Source: Ruegeria arenilitoris
Lineage (GTDB): Bacteria > Pseudomonadota > Alphaproteobacteria > Rhodobacterales > Rhodobacteraceae
Direction: 5' to 3'
Length of the DNA: 64,000 bases
Assembly: GCF_013030985.1 (NCBI RefSeq)
Contig: NZ_WPYP01000008.1
Span: forward strand, 62,001 to 126,000
Positions 51,972-61,532 of the stretch are shown piece after piece (the first letter of the stretch is position 1; every line of letters begins with the position of its first letter). Below the pieces are notes generated by a model. It worked only from the letters and a program-made list of their open reading frames with translations, did not search any database and had not been told where the DNA came from. The position numbers and the translations under genes are program-made.

Positions 51972-52953
51972 AGGTCCGGTACTGATCGATCTGGACGCGG
52001 AAGAACCCGCAGCCGACGTGGCGCAGGCCCCGCCGGTGCCCGACATTGCCCCGCCACAAGGGCAGGCGATGCAGACGGCGGCACGGCTGGCAGCGCGGAA
52101 ACCCTCGGCCTTGTCGCGGTGGTTCTGGGGGCTGGCGCTGGCGGTGATCGGCGCCGTGGTCTCGGTTGCCGCCTGGGATTTCGTCAATTCACTGCTGCTG
52201 CGCGCGCCGATCTTGGGTTGGGTCGTGACGGGGTTGATTGGGGCGCTTGTTCTGGTTGCTCTGATCATCGCCGTGCGGGAACTGGCAGCTATTGGGCGGC
52301 TGTCCCGTGTGGATGGAATGCGCCATGCTGCCGATGTCGCACTGGCCGAGGGTGATCTGGCGCAGGCCCGCGCGGTGACCAACCGCCTGATCGCGTTCTA
52401 CAAAGGGCGCGACGAAACCCAATGGGGCCGCGACCGGCTGGCCGAGCGGATGGGCGAACAGTTCGACGCCTCAACCCTGCTGACTCTGGCCGAAGACGAA
52501 TTGCTGGCCCCTCTGGACGCCGCTGCCAGCCGCGAGGTTGAGGCCGCCGCCCGGCAGGTCGCGACGGTGACCGCGCTGGTGCCGTTGGCGCTGGCCGATG
52601 TTGTGACGGCGCTTGCGGCCTCGTTGCGGATGATCCGCCGTGTGGCCGAGATATATGGCGGACGCGCCGGGTTTCTTGGCAGTTGGCGCCTGACACGGGC
52701 GGTATTCGTGCATCTGGTGGCAACCGGGGCCGTAGCCGTAGGCGACGACCTGCTGGAGCCGATTCTTGGCGGATCGGTCCTCAGCAAACTGTCACGCAGA
52801 TTTGGTGAGGGGCTGGTAAACGGCGCACTCAGCGCGCGGGTTGGCGTGGCCGCGATGGAGGTCTGCCGTCCATTGCCGTTTTCCGACCGGCATCAACCGT
52901 CGACGCGCGGGATGATTAAGCGGGCGCTCAGCGGGTTGTTTTCCAAAACTTGA
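51964..52953 (+). CDS. ycjF: YcjF-family (DUF697-type) membrane protein
   Basis: A 329-residue protein with a disordered acidic, Pro/Ala-rich N-terminus, then two transmembrane segments (FWGLALAVIGAVVSVAAWDF and ILGWVVTGLIGALVLVALIIAV) and a C-terminal domain VTALVPLALADVVTALAASLRMIRRVAEIYGGRAGFLGSWRL with DUF697 character. Size and order match YcjF/TIGR01620. It overlaps the GNAT stop by eight bases. With ycjX it probably forms a membrane module; the actual role is unknown. Confidence 0.88.
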   Translation: MAKGPVLIDLDAEEPAADVAQAPPVPDIAPPQGQAMQTAARLAARKPSALSRWFWGLALAVIGAVVSVAAWDFVNSLLLRAPILGWVVTGLIGALVLVALIIAVRELAAIGRLSRVDGMRHAADVALAEGDLAQARAVTNRLIAFYKGRDETQWGRDRLAERMGEQFDASTLLTLAEDELLAPLDAAASREVEAAARQVATVTALVPLALADVVTALAASLRMIRRVAEIYGGRAGFLGSWRLTRAVFVHLVATGAVAVGDDLLEPILGGSVLSKLSRRFGEGLVNGALSARVGVAAMEVCRPLPFSDRHQPSTRGMIKRALSGLFSKT

Positions 52954-53007
52954 CCTGACGCAAAGTCCACCAGCCCGCTGGCGTGCATAACAAAGCCGGA
53001 GCCAGCC

Positions 53008-53718
53008 ATGACCGACCACGGACACAGCCAGCAGGAAATCGCCGCGCGGATCAATGCGCCGCCCGGTCGGGGTGTGCTGCGCGATGTGGTCTATGGCGGC
53101 ATTGATGGATCTGTGACCACCTTTGCCATCGTGGCCGGAGTTGCGGGTGCGGGGCTGTCGCCCTTTATCATTGTCGCCTTGGGGTTGGCCAACGTGCTGG
53201 CGGACGGGTTCTCCATGGCCGCCGGAAATTACTCGGGCACCAAGGCCGAGCTGGATAACATCCGCCGTATCAGGGCTATCGAAGAACGTCATATCGATCT
53301 TTACCCCGACGGAGAGCGCCGCGAGGTGCGTGAGATTCTGGCGCAGAAAGGCCTGTCGGGCCGCGTGTTAGACGAGGCGACAGATGCGATCACCGCCAAC
53401 CACGAAAACTGGATCAACCTGATGGTCGAGGGCGAATACGGGCTGGGCAGCGTCGACCCCCATCCGTTCAAGGCCGCGATGGCCACCTTCATAGCGTTCC
53501 TCGTTGCCGGTATGGTGCCGCTGCTGCCGTTCCTTCTGTCGCTCGATCAGGCCTTTGTCATCTCGGCCTGCATGACCATGGGCGTTTTCTTCGCCATCGG
53601 AGCATTCAAAAGCCGCTGGTCTCTGGCCCCGTGGTGGCGATCCGGGCTCGAGACTTTTTTGATCGGCGGGGCTGCGGCGTTGATCGCCTATCTTGTTGGG
53701 TCTCTGTTCCACCCCTGA
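53008..53718 (+). CDS. VIT/CCC1-family iron or manganese transporter
   Basis: A 236-residue membrane protein. The motif VVYGGIDGSVTTFAIVAGVAGAGLSPFIIVALGLANVLADGFSMAAGNYSGTKAE is the VIT1/CCC1 N-terminal pair of helices with the conserved G-x-x-D-G-x-x-T and A-D-G-x-S-M-A. Helices 3-5 follow the acidic cytosolic linker. Family members move Fe(II) or Mn(II) out of the cytosol. No regulator (Fur box, mismetal switch) was recognised upstream. Confidence 0.9.
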   Translation: MTDHGHSQQEIAARINAPPGRGVLRDVVYGGIDGSVTTFAIVAGVAGAGLSPFIIVALGLANVLADGFSMAAGNYSGTKAELDNIRRIRAIEERHIDLYPDGERREVREILAQKGLSGRVLDEATDAITANHENWINLMVEGEYGLGSVDPHPFKAAMATFIAFLVAGMVPLLPFLLSLDQAFVISACMTMGVFFAIGAFKSRWSLAPWWRSGLETFLIGGAAALIAYLVGSLFHP

Positions 53719-53811
53719 CGGCCAAGATTGTCGCAGTGGGGCGCATATGGCTGGTCAATCCGCGGCCAGCAGTTAGGCTGCCGTAAACAGGTTCAGGTGA
53801 TTGAGTGACCA

Positions 53812-55119
53812 TTGCAGATTGCAGGTAAAAACGTTCTTGTTTTAGGGGCTTATGGCTTTATAGGCGCCGCTGTCACGCGGTCGCTGCGGGCTGAGGGCGC
53901 GCGTGTTTCAGCCTTTGTGCGCAGCGGGAAGGCGGGGATGTGGGTTCTTGGTGATATTCCGCAGATACAGGGCGATTTGCGGGCCTGTTTACGGCCCGAA
54001 GATTGGGATAGCCACCTGCAGGGTATTGATTGCGTCGTAAACTGCGCGGGCGCGTTGCAGGATGGTCCGGCCGATGATCTTGAGGCCGTGCATCACGTCG
54101 CCATTGCTGCCTTGGGCCAGGCATGTGCCGAAAAAGACATCGCCGTGGTCCAGATTTCGGCCATCGGGGCCGAAACCGATGCCGATACCGATTTCATGCG
54201 CACCAAGGCCGCCGGGGATGCGGCGTTGCGGGCAAGCGGCGCTCGGTTGTGGATACTCAAGCCCGGGCTGGTGATCGGGCAATCGGATTATGGCGGCACC
54301 GCGCTGTTGCGGATGCTGACGGCGGTACCTTTGGTGCAGCCCATCGCATATCCCGACACGCCCGTTCAATGCGTCGGGATGCCGGACCTGTGCCGCGCCG
54401 TTTCATTGGCTGTGGCGCAGGACTTGCCGCAGGGGACCTATGATCTGGTCGAGGACACTCCGGCCTCGTTGTCCCAAGTGCTGGCAGAGACCCGTAAATG
54501 GATGGGGTTCCCGACTGCGCGGGTCACGGCGGTAGTGCCAGAGGTGATGACCGGCTTGATCTCGACCTGCGCGGATGGGCTGGGGCATTTAGGGTGGCGC
54601 TCGCCCCTGCGCAGTAATGCGATGACAGTGATGGCAGACGGAGTGGTGGGCGACCCGGAACCCTACCGTTCGGCAACAGGACAGTCGCTGGCCAGCTTAC
54701 CACAGGTCTATGCGGGTCTGACCTGTTCGCGCGAGCATCGGCTGACCGCGCGGATGTCGCTGCTGATGCCTGCGGTTGTCGCGATGCTCAGCCTGTTCTG
54801 GCTGCTGTCTGGCCTGATCGGATTGATCAGCATCTCCGATGCCGCGTCTGTTTTGAGCGATGCCGGGTGGGGCATGGCTATGGCCGTTGCCAGCGTCCTG
54901 TTCTGGTCCTTCGTTGATATCGCATTGGGCCTTGCGATCCTCTGGCGGCCCTGGGCGGCTAGGGCTTGCCTTGCCCAGATTACCGTTGCCCTGATTTACC
55001 TGCTGGCCGCCAGTTTCACGGCGCCGGGCCTTTGGCTCGACCCGCTCGGCCCGTTGATGAAGATCCTGCCGGCGATGACGCTCTCGCTTGTCGCCTGGCC
55101 CCTGTTGCAGAGCCGCTGA
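53812..55119 (+). CDS. SDR-family oxidoreductase with a DoxX-like membrane domain
   Basis: A 435-residue protein. Residues 1 to ~290 are an atypical short-chain dehydrogenase (NVLVLGAYGFIGAAV with the GxxGxxG motif, and the VVNCAGALQ, ISAIGAE and KAAGDAALR segments), with the usual Y-x-x-x-K motif changed to a TKAAGD form. The C-terminal ~130 residues hold four transmembrane helices with DoxX-like character. TTG at 53812 is the only plausible start; an upstream in-frame GTG meets a stop. Its stop overlaps the next start (TGATG). The fusion is known in alphaproteobacteria, function unknown. Confidence 0.82.
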   Translation: MQIAGKNVLVLGAYGFIGAAVTRSLRAEGARVSAFVRSGKAGMWVLGDIPQIQGDLRACLRPEDWDSHLQGIDCVVNCAGALQDGPADDLEAVHHVAIAALGQACAEKDIAVVQISAIGAETDADTDFMRTKAAGDAALRASGARLWILKPGLVIGQSDYGGTALLRMLTAVPLVQPIAYPDTPVQCVGMPDLCRAVSLAVAQDLPQGTYDLVEDTPASLSQVLAETRKWMGFPTARVTAVVPEVMTGLISTCADGLGHLGWRSPLRSNAMTVMADGVVGDPEPYRSATGQSLASLPQVYAGLTCSREHRLTARMSLLMPAVVAMLSLFWLLSGLIGLISISDAASVLSDAGWGMAMAVASVLFWSFVDIALGLAILWRPWAARACLAQITVALIYLLAASFTAPGLWLDPLGPLMKILPAMTLSLVAWPLLQSR

Positions 55120-55598
55120 TGGACCCGGACCTGATTCTGCGTTGGCTGCACATCATCGGAGCCTGCGTCCTGTTGGGCACCGGCGCAGGGATCGCGTTTT
55201 TCATGCTGATCGCGCACCGCTCGGGAGATGCCCGATTTATAGCGCAGACCGCCGGAGTGGTGGTTCTGGCCGATCTGCTGTTCACGACAACGGCCGTTAT
55301 TGCCCAGCCCATAACCGGGGGTCTGCTGGCATGGCGGCTGGGCTGGCCCCTGACCGAGGGGTGGGTACTGGCTTCGCTGATGCTTTACGCGGTGGCCGGG
55401 GTGTTCTGGCTGCCGGTCGTTTGGATACAAGTGCGAATGCGCGGGCTGGCGCAGGCGGCGGCTGACAGCGGCGTACCCTTGCCGCAGGTCTATCACCGTC
55501 TGTTCCGCATCTGGTTCGCCTGCGGGTTTCCGGCTTTTGCGGCGGTGCTGGCCATCCTTTGGTTGATGATCGCGCGCCCGACGATCGGGTGGATTTAG
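55119..55598 (+). CDS. DUF2269 family membrane protein
   Basis: A 159-residue integral membrane protein of four helices: LILRWLHIIGACVLLGTGAGIAFFMLIAH, FIAQTAGVVVLADLLFTTTAVIAQPITGGLL, VLASLMLYAVAGVFWLPVVWIQVRMR and FRIWFACGFPAFAAVLAILWLMIA. The conserved His in RWLHIIGA and R-M-R motif fit DUF2269. It is translationally coupled to the SDR-DoxX gene (TGATG), suggesting a joint membrane function. Confidence 0.85.
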   Translation: MDPDLILRWLHIIGACVLLGTGAGIAFFMLIAHRSGDARFIAQTAGVVVLADLLFTTTAVIAQPITGGLLAWRLGWPLTEGWVLASLMLYAVAGVFWLPVVWIQVRMRGLAQAAADSGVPLPQVYHRLFRIWFACGFPAFAAVLAILWLMIARPTIGWI

Positions 55599-55690
55599 CT
55601 CTGAGCTTTTCAATCAAACCTCCGGGATTTCTGACTGTTGCCCGCTGCGTGCCTCGGGTAGCTTGGCGTTGAAACCACCCGGAGAGCCCA

Positions 55691-58384
55691 TTGGAATCCC
55701 TGCTTGTTCTTGTCGGATTGATCGTGTTGGCCATACCGGTGGCCATCGTTGTTCTGCTTGTCGGTCACACGCGTCTGCGCCGCCGGGTCGAACAGCTTGA
55801 ACTGCAACTCCGCGCGCTGGGCGGAGATGTACCCGAGGCGCGCGCTGTGCCAGCCCGGCCCGAGCCGCGCAAACCGACCGAGAAACCGGACAAGCCGCCG
55901 AAGCCCGCGCCGTGGTCCAAGGCTCAAACACCTCGGCCCGCTGCCGAGCAGTCCCCGCCTGCCGCCGTTGTGTTTCGCGAGGATCGGTTTGCTGCCCTCT
56001 CGACCTGGTTGCGGGAGAACTGGTTTTACGCGGTGTCGGCCCTGTCGCTGGCGCTGGCGGGGATATTTCTGGTTCAATACGGCGTCGAAAACGGGTTGCT
56101 GCCACCGTCTGCGCGCGTGATTGCCGCGTTGCTATTCGGTGCGGCGCTGATCGTGGCTGGCGAAGTGATCCGCCGCAGGTATGGCGATGACGAGTCCTCG
56201 GCCACCGCCTATTTGCCCTCGGTCTTCTCCGGAGCCGGTCTGGTCACCCTGTTCGGAGGCATTCTGGCCGCAAGGCAGCTCTATGACCTGATCGGCCCCG
56301 AGACCGCGCTGGCTGCGATGGTTGTTGTCGCGCTGTTGGGGTTGGTTTTGGGGTGGTTTCACGGCCCCTTGTTGGCCGCCGTTGGTTTGATCGGAGCCTT
56401 TTCGGCCCCCTTCGTCGTTGGCGGAACCTCAGAGGACCCAAGCTGGCTATACGCCTATTTCTTCGTGATCGCTGTTTTGGGGCTTGGGATCGACACGGTG
56501 CGGCGCTGGGCGTGGATCTCGGTTCTGACCCTGTTTGGCGCGTATACCGCTTGCCTGTTGCTGGTGCTGTCCTCGCCCTTGACTGAACCGGATTACCTGA
56601 TCTGCGTCACGGCGCTGGCGGTGGTAGCCATTGCCATTCCGGTCCGGCGGATCTGGCCGGATCATGGCGGTGCGATGATCAGCCAGATCATAGGGCGCAA
56701 AAAGGGAGATGCATGGCCTGAGTTCCCGACACGGCTGGGTTTTGGTGCAGTTGCCGTGAGCTCCGCCATTCTGTCGGTGCACTGGGCCGACAGCCCGGCG
56801 GAGTTCTGGCTGGGCGTTACCTTGCTGGCGGGGCTGACACTTGGATTGATGCTGTGGGGCAGCCGGGCAGAGGCCCTGAAGGACGCAACCGCGCTGCCTG
56901 CGCTTGGCCTGGTCTGGTTCGTTCTGGTGCATGGCTGGGAAAACGGCATCGTGCTGCGCCTGTTCGCCGAAACCTATGCCGAAACCGCCGAAGCAGATTA
57001 CCCGTGGGTGGTCACGATCCTGATCATGCTGGGCGCGGTGATTTCAGTCACCGCAGCGTGGCGCTCGATGCAGGCGCGCACATTCCCGGCGGTCTGGGCC
57101 GGTGCAGCTGCTGTCTTTGCACCCGCCTTGGCCATCGCGCTTGAGGTTGGCTGGCACCCCGCGACGGTCATCGGAGCCTACCCGTGGGCGCTGCATGGCA
57201 TCGCCTTGGGCGTGCTGATGGTCATCTTTGCCGAGCGCTTTGCGCGCGTTGATGGCGACAAACGGATGCGCGCGTCTCTGGCGACGCTTTCGGCGCTGTC
57301 CTGTTTGACCTTTGCCTGTGTCATCGTCCTCAGTTCAGCGGCGCTGACTGTTGCGTTGGTTGCGATGATTGTCGTGGCCGCCGCGCTGGATCGCAAGTTC
57401 ACCCTGCCTCCGTTGAGCTGGTTCATTTGGGCCGGAGTGTTCACGGTCACGGTGCGGCTGGTGCTGAACCCGGGTCTCGACTGGGCGAGCACGGCTCCGG
57501 TGGTTGAGATGGCGTTGGTTTATAGCACGGCCACTGTCGGGTTCCTGATCGGGTGGCTGCTGATCCGGCCATTGGACCGCCCCGTGGCGACGCTGCTGTT
57601 GGAAAGTGCCGCTTGGGCGACCGGGGGCATCTTGTTGTCGCTGCTGTTGGAGCGCTGGCTGCAGAGTTTTGGCGAGGGCAACGCCACCAACAGCCACTGG
57701 GGGCTGGGTCTGCTTGCGCTCATTTGGCTGCTGCTGGCCTTTGCACAGGTGCAGCGGTTCGAACTGGGCGGCAAGCTGAACTATGCCCGCTATCTTTTGG
57801 CCGCGTTCTTTGCCGGGCATGGCCTATTCCGGCTGGCACAGGCGCTGGCCGAGGCGAACCCGCTGCTCAGCACGGTTGCGCCACCAGTTCTGGGGCCGCC
57901 GGTGTTGAACACACTGGCGGTGGCGTACCTGTTGCCTGCACTGGCCATCGGGTTCTCGGTCTGGCGTATCCACGCGACGCCGCTCTGGCTGAAGCGCGCC
58001 AGCTGGGGGCTGAGCAGTGTGCTGGCGGCGGTCTGGCTGGGATTGACGATCCGTCACATCTGGCAGGGTGCCGCGGGGATGTATGAGGGCAACGGCGTGA
58101 CCCAGCCCGAGCTTTACACATATACCATGGCCCTGCTGGTGATCGGGGCAGCACTGTTCTACCAGTCGCTTGCGCGCCGATCCGACCTGATGCGCAAGGC
58201 AGGTCTGGGGGTGATCGGGCTGGCCGTGGCCAAGGTGTTCCTGATCGACATTGCCGGGCTGGGTGGCCTGATCCGGGTGTTCTCGCTGCTGGCTCTGGGG
58301 CTTGCACTGGCGGGTCTGGCGTGGCTCAACCGCTGGGCCAAGCTGCGCCATTCGCCGCAAGGGGCGGAACCTCTGGACCATTAG
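55691..58384 (+). CDS. DUF2339 family multi-pass membrane protein
   Basis: An 897-residue protein with about two dozen transmembrane segments after a coiled or disordered stretch rich in Pro/Ala/Lys (residues ~40-105). The repeated hydrophobic pattern and the segment WLRENWFYAVSALSLALAGIFLVQYGVENGLLPPSARVIAALLFGAALIVAGEV are characteristic of DUF2339. TTG at 55691 follows GGAG six bases away. Such proteins are predicted transporters or membrane scaffolds; nothing here tells which. It ends about 160 bases before ileS. Confidence 0.85.
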   Translation: MESLLVLVGLIVLAIPVAIVVLLVGHTRLRRRVEQLELQLRALGGDVPEARAVPARPEPRKPTEKPDKPPKPAPWSKAQTPRPAAEQSPPAAVVFREDRFAALSTWLRENWFYAVSALSLALAGIFLVQYGVENGLLPPSARVIAALLFGAALIVAGEVIRRRYGDDESSATAYLPSVFSGAGLVTLFGGILAARQLYDLIGPETALAAMVVVALLGLVLGWFHGPLLAAVGLIGAFSAPFVVGGTSEDPSWLYAYFFVIAVLGLGIDTVRRWAWISVLTLFGAYTACLLLVLSSPLTEPDYLICVTALAVVAIAIPVRRIWPDHGGAMISQIIGRKKGDAWPEFPTRLGFGAVAVSSAILSVHWADSPAEFWLGVTLLAGLTLGLMLWGSRAEALKDATALPALGLVWFVLVHGWENGIVLRLFAETYAETAEADYPWVVTILIMLGAVISVTAAWRSMQARTFPAVWAGAAAVFAPALAIALEVGWHPATVIGAYPWALHGIALGVLMVIFAERFARVDGDKRMRASLATLSALSCLTFACVIVLSSAALTVALVAMIVVAAALDRKFTLPPLSWFIWAGVFTVTVRLVLNPGLDWASTAPVVEMALVYSTATVGFLIGWLLIRPLDRPVATLLLESAAWATGGILLSLLLERWLQSFGEGNATNSHWGLGLLALIWLLLAFAQVQRFELGGKLNYARYLLAAFFAGHGLFRLAQALAEANPLLSTVAPPVLGPPVLNTLAVAYLLPALAIGFSVWRIHATPLWLKRASWGLSSVLAAVWLGLTIRHIWQGAAGMYEGNGVTQPELYTYTMALLVIGAALFYQSLARRSDLMRKAGLGVIGLAVAKVFLIDIAGLGGLIRVFSLLALGLALAGLAWLNRWAKLRHSPQGAEPLDH

Positions 58385-58445
58385 GCGCGGGCGTCCTATA
58401 AGCGCGGCCATGTATGACCGGACGGCCATCATTATTCGAATTATA

Positions 58446-58475
58446 TCCCCGGCGCTCTGACCCTCTGAGACGCCG
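58446..58475 (+). terminator. Hairpin between the DUF2339 gene and ileS
   Basis: CCCGGCG and CGCCGGG pair around a 16-base loop. It may end the DUF2339 transcript or belong to the ileS leader; no T-run follows. Confidence 0.4.
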
Positions 58476-58548
58476 GGCAAAGGTGTTTGAGACTTCGCAC
58501 CGACCGCTTCGATCCTAGTACGACCAGATCATCCAAAGGACGCCCCCA

Positions 58549-61461
58549 ATGTGCGCCGACACGATCCAAACACCTGATTACAAAGACACGCTGAACCTGC
58601 CCAAAACCGAATTCCCCATGCGCGCCGGCCTGCCCAAGCGCGAACCCGCATGGCTGGAACGTTGGGAGACCATCGGCGTCTATGACCGCCTGCGAGAAAA
58701 AGAGGGCCGCACGCCCTTTACCCTGCACGATGGCCCCCCCTACGCGAACGGCCACCTGCATATCGGCCACGCGCTGAACAAGACCATCAAGGACATGATC
58801 GTGCGCAGCCATCAGATGATGGGATTCGACGCGCGCTATGTGCCCGGTTGGGACTGCCACGGTCTGCCCATCGAATGGAAGATCGAAGAGCAGTACCGCA
58901 AGAAGGGCAAGAACAAGGACGAGGTGAACGTCGTCGACTTCCGTCAGGAATGCCGCAAGTTCGCCGAGGGCTGGATCGACATCCAGCGCGAAGAGTTCAA
59001 GCGTCTTGGCATCACCGGCAACTGGGCCGATCCCTATATCACCATGGACTATCACGCCGAAGCCGTGATCGCCGACGAGTTCATGAAGTTCCTGATGAAC
59101 GGCACGCTTTATCAGGGCTCGAAGCCCGTGATGTGGTCGCCCATCGAAAAGACCGCTCTGGCCGAGGCCGAGGTCGAGTATCACGACAAGGAAAGCTTCA
59201 CCATCTGGGTGAAGTTCAAGGTCGTGAACTCGGGCGATCTGGACGACGCGTTTGTTGTGATCTGGACGACGACCCCATGGACGATGCCGTCGAACAAGGC
59301 TGTCGTTTTTGGCAAGGATATCTCTTACGGCCTGTACGAAGTCACTGGTGCGCCGGACGAATGCTGGGCCAATGTGGGCGACAAGTTCCTGCTGGCCGAT
59401 AATCTGGCTGCTGATGTTCTGGGCCGCGCGCGTCTGAACGATGACCAGTGGACCCGCGTTCGTGATGTGACCACCGATGAGCTGGCGGGCGTGCAACTGA
59501 CCCACCCGCTGGCTGGCGCCGAGGGCGGCAATGGCGAATGGGATGACATCCGTGATTTCCGTGCCGCTGATTTCGTGACCGACACCGAAGGCACCGGATT
59601 TGTCCACTGTGCCCCGTCGCATGGTATGGAAGAATTCGAACTGTATCGTGACCTGGGCATGCTGGAACAGGTCATCACCTACAACGTGATGGATGATGGC
59701 GGCTTCCGCGCCGATCTGCCGTTCTTCGGCGGCAAGTACATCCTGTCCCGCAAGGGCGGTGAGGGTGACGCAAACAAGGCCGTCATCGACAAGCTGGTCG
59801 AGGTCGGCGGTCTGCTGGCGCGTGGCAAGATCAAGCACAGCTATCCGCATTCGTGGCGCTCGAAGGCTCCGATCATCTACCGCAACACGCCGCAGTGGTT
59901 TGCCTCCGTGGACCGCAAGCTGAACGACGGTATGGGCGAGATGGGGGATACCATCCGCGAACGCGCCCTGCGGTCCATCGACGAGCTGGTGAAATGGACC
60001 CCGCAGACGGGCCGGAACCGCCTGTATTCCATGATCGAAGCCCGCCCGGACTGGGTTCTGTCGCGCCAGCGCGCCTGGGGCGTGCCGCTGACCTGCTTCA
60101 CCAAGAAAGGGGCTTTGCCCACCGACGCGGATTACCTGCTGCGCAACGAAGACCTGAACGCCCGCATCAAGGCAGCGTTCGAGGAAAAAGGCGCGGATAT
60201 CTGGTACACCGACGGCTTCAAAGAAAAGATCCTCGACGGCATCGCCAACCCGGACGACTACGATCAGGTGTTCGACGTGCTGGATGTGTGGTTCGACTCC
60301 GGCTCGACCCATGCCTTTGTTCTGCGTGATCGTGAGGATGGCACCGAAGACGGCATCGCCGACGTCTACATGGAAGGCACCGACCAGCACCGCGGTTGGT
60401 TCCATTCGTCGATGCTGCAGGCCTGTGGCACCAAGGGCCGTGCGCCTTACCGCAACGTGGTGACCCACGGCTTTACGCTGGATGCCAAGGGCAACAAGAT
60501 GTCCAAGTCGCTGGGCAACACCATCGTGCCGGAAGAGGTCGTCAAGCAATACGGCGCCGATATCCTGCGCCTGTGGGTGGCTCAGACCGACTACACCGCC
60601 GACCAGCGGATCGGGCCGGAGATCCTGAAAGGCACCGCCGACAGCTATCGCCGCCTGCGCAACACCATGCGATTCATGCTGGGTTCGCTGGCCGATTTCA
60701 CCGAGGCCGACCGCGTCGCGCCCGAGGAAATGCCGCGTCTGGAACGTTGGGTCCTTAGCCGTCTGGCCGATCTGGATGAACAGGTCCGCAAGGGCTATGC
60801 CGCGTTCGATTTCCAGGGCGTGTTCAGCGCCGTCTTTACCTTTGCCACGGTCGATCTGTCGTCGTTCTATTTCGACGTCCGCAAGGACGCGCTGTATTGC
60901 GACGGCGACAGCCTGCGCCGCCGTGCGGCCCGTACCGTGCTGGATATCCTCTTCCACCGCCTGACCACTTGGTTGGCCCCGGTTCTGGTCTTTACCATGG
61001 AGGAGGTCTGGCTGGAGCGGTTCCCGGGCGACGACAGCTCGGTTCATCTGGTGGATTTCCCGGAAACGCCCGCCGACTGGCGCAACGAAGTGATGGAAGC
61101 CTACATGGCCAAGGTGCGCCGCGTCCGCCGTGCCGTAACCGCCGCGCTGGAAATCCAGCGTCAGGACAAGGTGATCGGTTCCAGCCTCGAGGCTGCGCCG
61201 ATCGTGCATGTCGAGGATCAGGAAACCCGCGACCTGCTGGCGACCTTTGACGTGGACGACATGTGCATCACCTCTGGCCTGACTGTCACTGGCGACCCAG
61301 CCCCGGCCGAGGCGTTCCGTGTGCCGGAAATCGAAGGTGTCGCGGTGGTGTTCGAAAAGGCCGAGGGGGAAAAGTGCCAGCGTTGCTGGAAAATCCTGCC
61401 CGATGTGGGCCGCCACGCCCACGAAGGCGTCTGCGGACGCTGCGACGAGGCGCTGAGCTAA
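58549..61461 (+). CDS. ileS: Isoleucyl-tRNA synthetase
   Basis: A 970-residue class I synthetase that charges tRNA-Ile and edits valine. The HIGH motif is at residues 71-74 (PPYANGHLHIGH) and KMSKS at 650-654. The editing domain (CP1) lies between, with WTTTPWTMPSNKAV. The C-terminus has a zinc-finger (CQRCWKILPDVGRHAHEGVCGRC). The ATG at 58549 is preceded by AAAGGA. It is followed by a terminator and stands as a single gene. Confidence 0.97.
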   Translation: MCADTIQTPDYKDTLNLPKTEFPMRAGLPKREPAWLERWETIGVYDRLREKEGRTPFTLHDGPPYANGHLHIGHALNKTIKDMIVRSHQMMGFDARYVPGWDCHGLPIEWKIEEQYRKKGKNKDEVNVVDFRQECRKFAEGWIDIQREEFKRLGITGNWADPYITMDYHAEAVIADEFMKFLMNGTLYQGSKPVMWSPIEKTALAEAEVEYHDKESFTIWVKFKVVNSGDLDDAFVVIWTTTPWTMPSNKAVVFGKDISYGLYEVTGAPDECWANVGDKFLLADNLAADVLGRARLNDDQWTRVRDVTTDELAGVQLTHPLAGAEGGNGEWDDIRDFRAADFVTDTEGTGFVHCAPSHGMEEFELYRDLGMLEQVITYNVMDDGGFRADLPFFGGKYILSRKGGEGDANKAVIDKLVEVGGLLARGKIKHSYPHSWRSKAPIIYRNTPQWFASVDRKLNDGMGEMGDTIRERALRSIDELVKWTPQTGRNRLYSMIEARPDWVLSRQRAWGVPLTCFTKKGALPTDADYLLRNEDLNARIKAAFEEKGADIWYTDGFKEKILDGIANPDDYDQVFDVLDVWFDSGSTHAFVLRDREDGTEDGIADVYMEGTDQHRGWFHSSMLQACGTKGRAPYRNVVTHGFTLDAKGNKMSKSLGNTIVPEEVVKQYGADILRLWVAQTDYTADQRIGPEILKGTADSYRRLRNTMRFMLGSLADFTEADRVAPEEMPRLERWVLSRLADLDEQVRKGYAAFDFQGVFSAVFTFATVDLSSFYFDVRKDALYCDGDSLRRRAARTVLDILFHRLTTWLAPVLVFTMEEVWLERFPGDDSSVHLVDFPETPADWRNEVMEAYMAKVRRVRRAVTAALEIQRQDKVIGSSLEAAPIVHVEDQETRDLLATFDVDDMCITSGLTVTGDPAPAEAFRVPEIEGVAVVFEKAEGEKCQRCWKILPDVGRHAHEGVCGRCDEALS

Positions 61462-61466
61462 GATCC

Positions 61467-61496
61467 AACCCCCGGCCCAACCGCCGGGGGTTTTTC
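61467..61496 (+). terminator. Rho-independent terminator after ileS
   Basis: AACCCCCGG and CCGGGGGTT pair around a short loop, followed by TTTTT. Confidence 0.88.
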
Positions 61497-61532
61497 GTTG
61501 CGTAGGGCGAGGCGATCTGAAACCCTGCACCC

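Noticed and set aside
58441..61530. A 1029-codon open frame on the minus strand opposite ileS
   Set aside because: It is antisense to a clear ileS gene; long open shadow frames are normal at this GC content, and its composition (His, Gln, Arg-rich, no motifs) is not protein-like.
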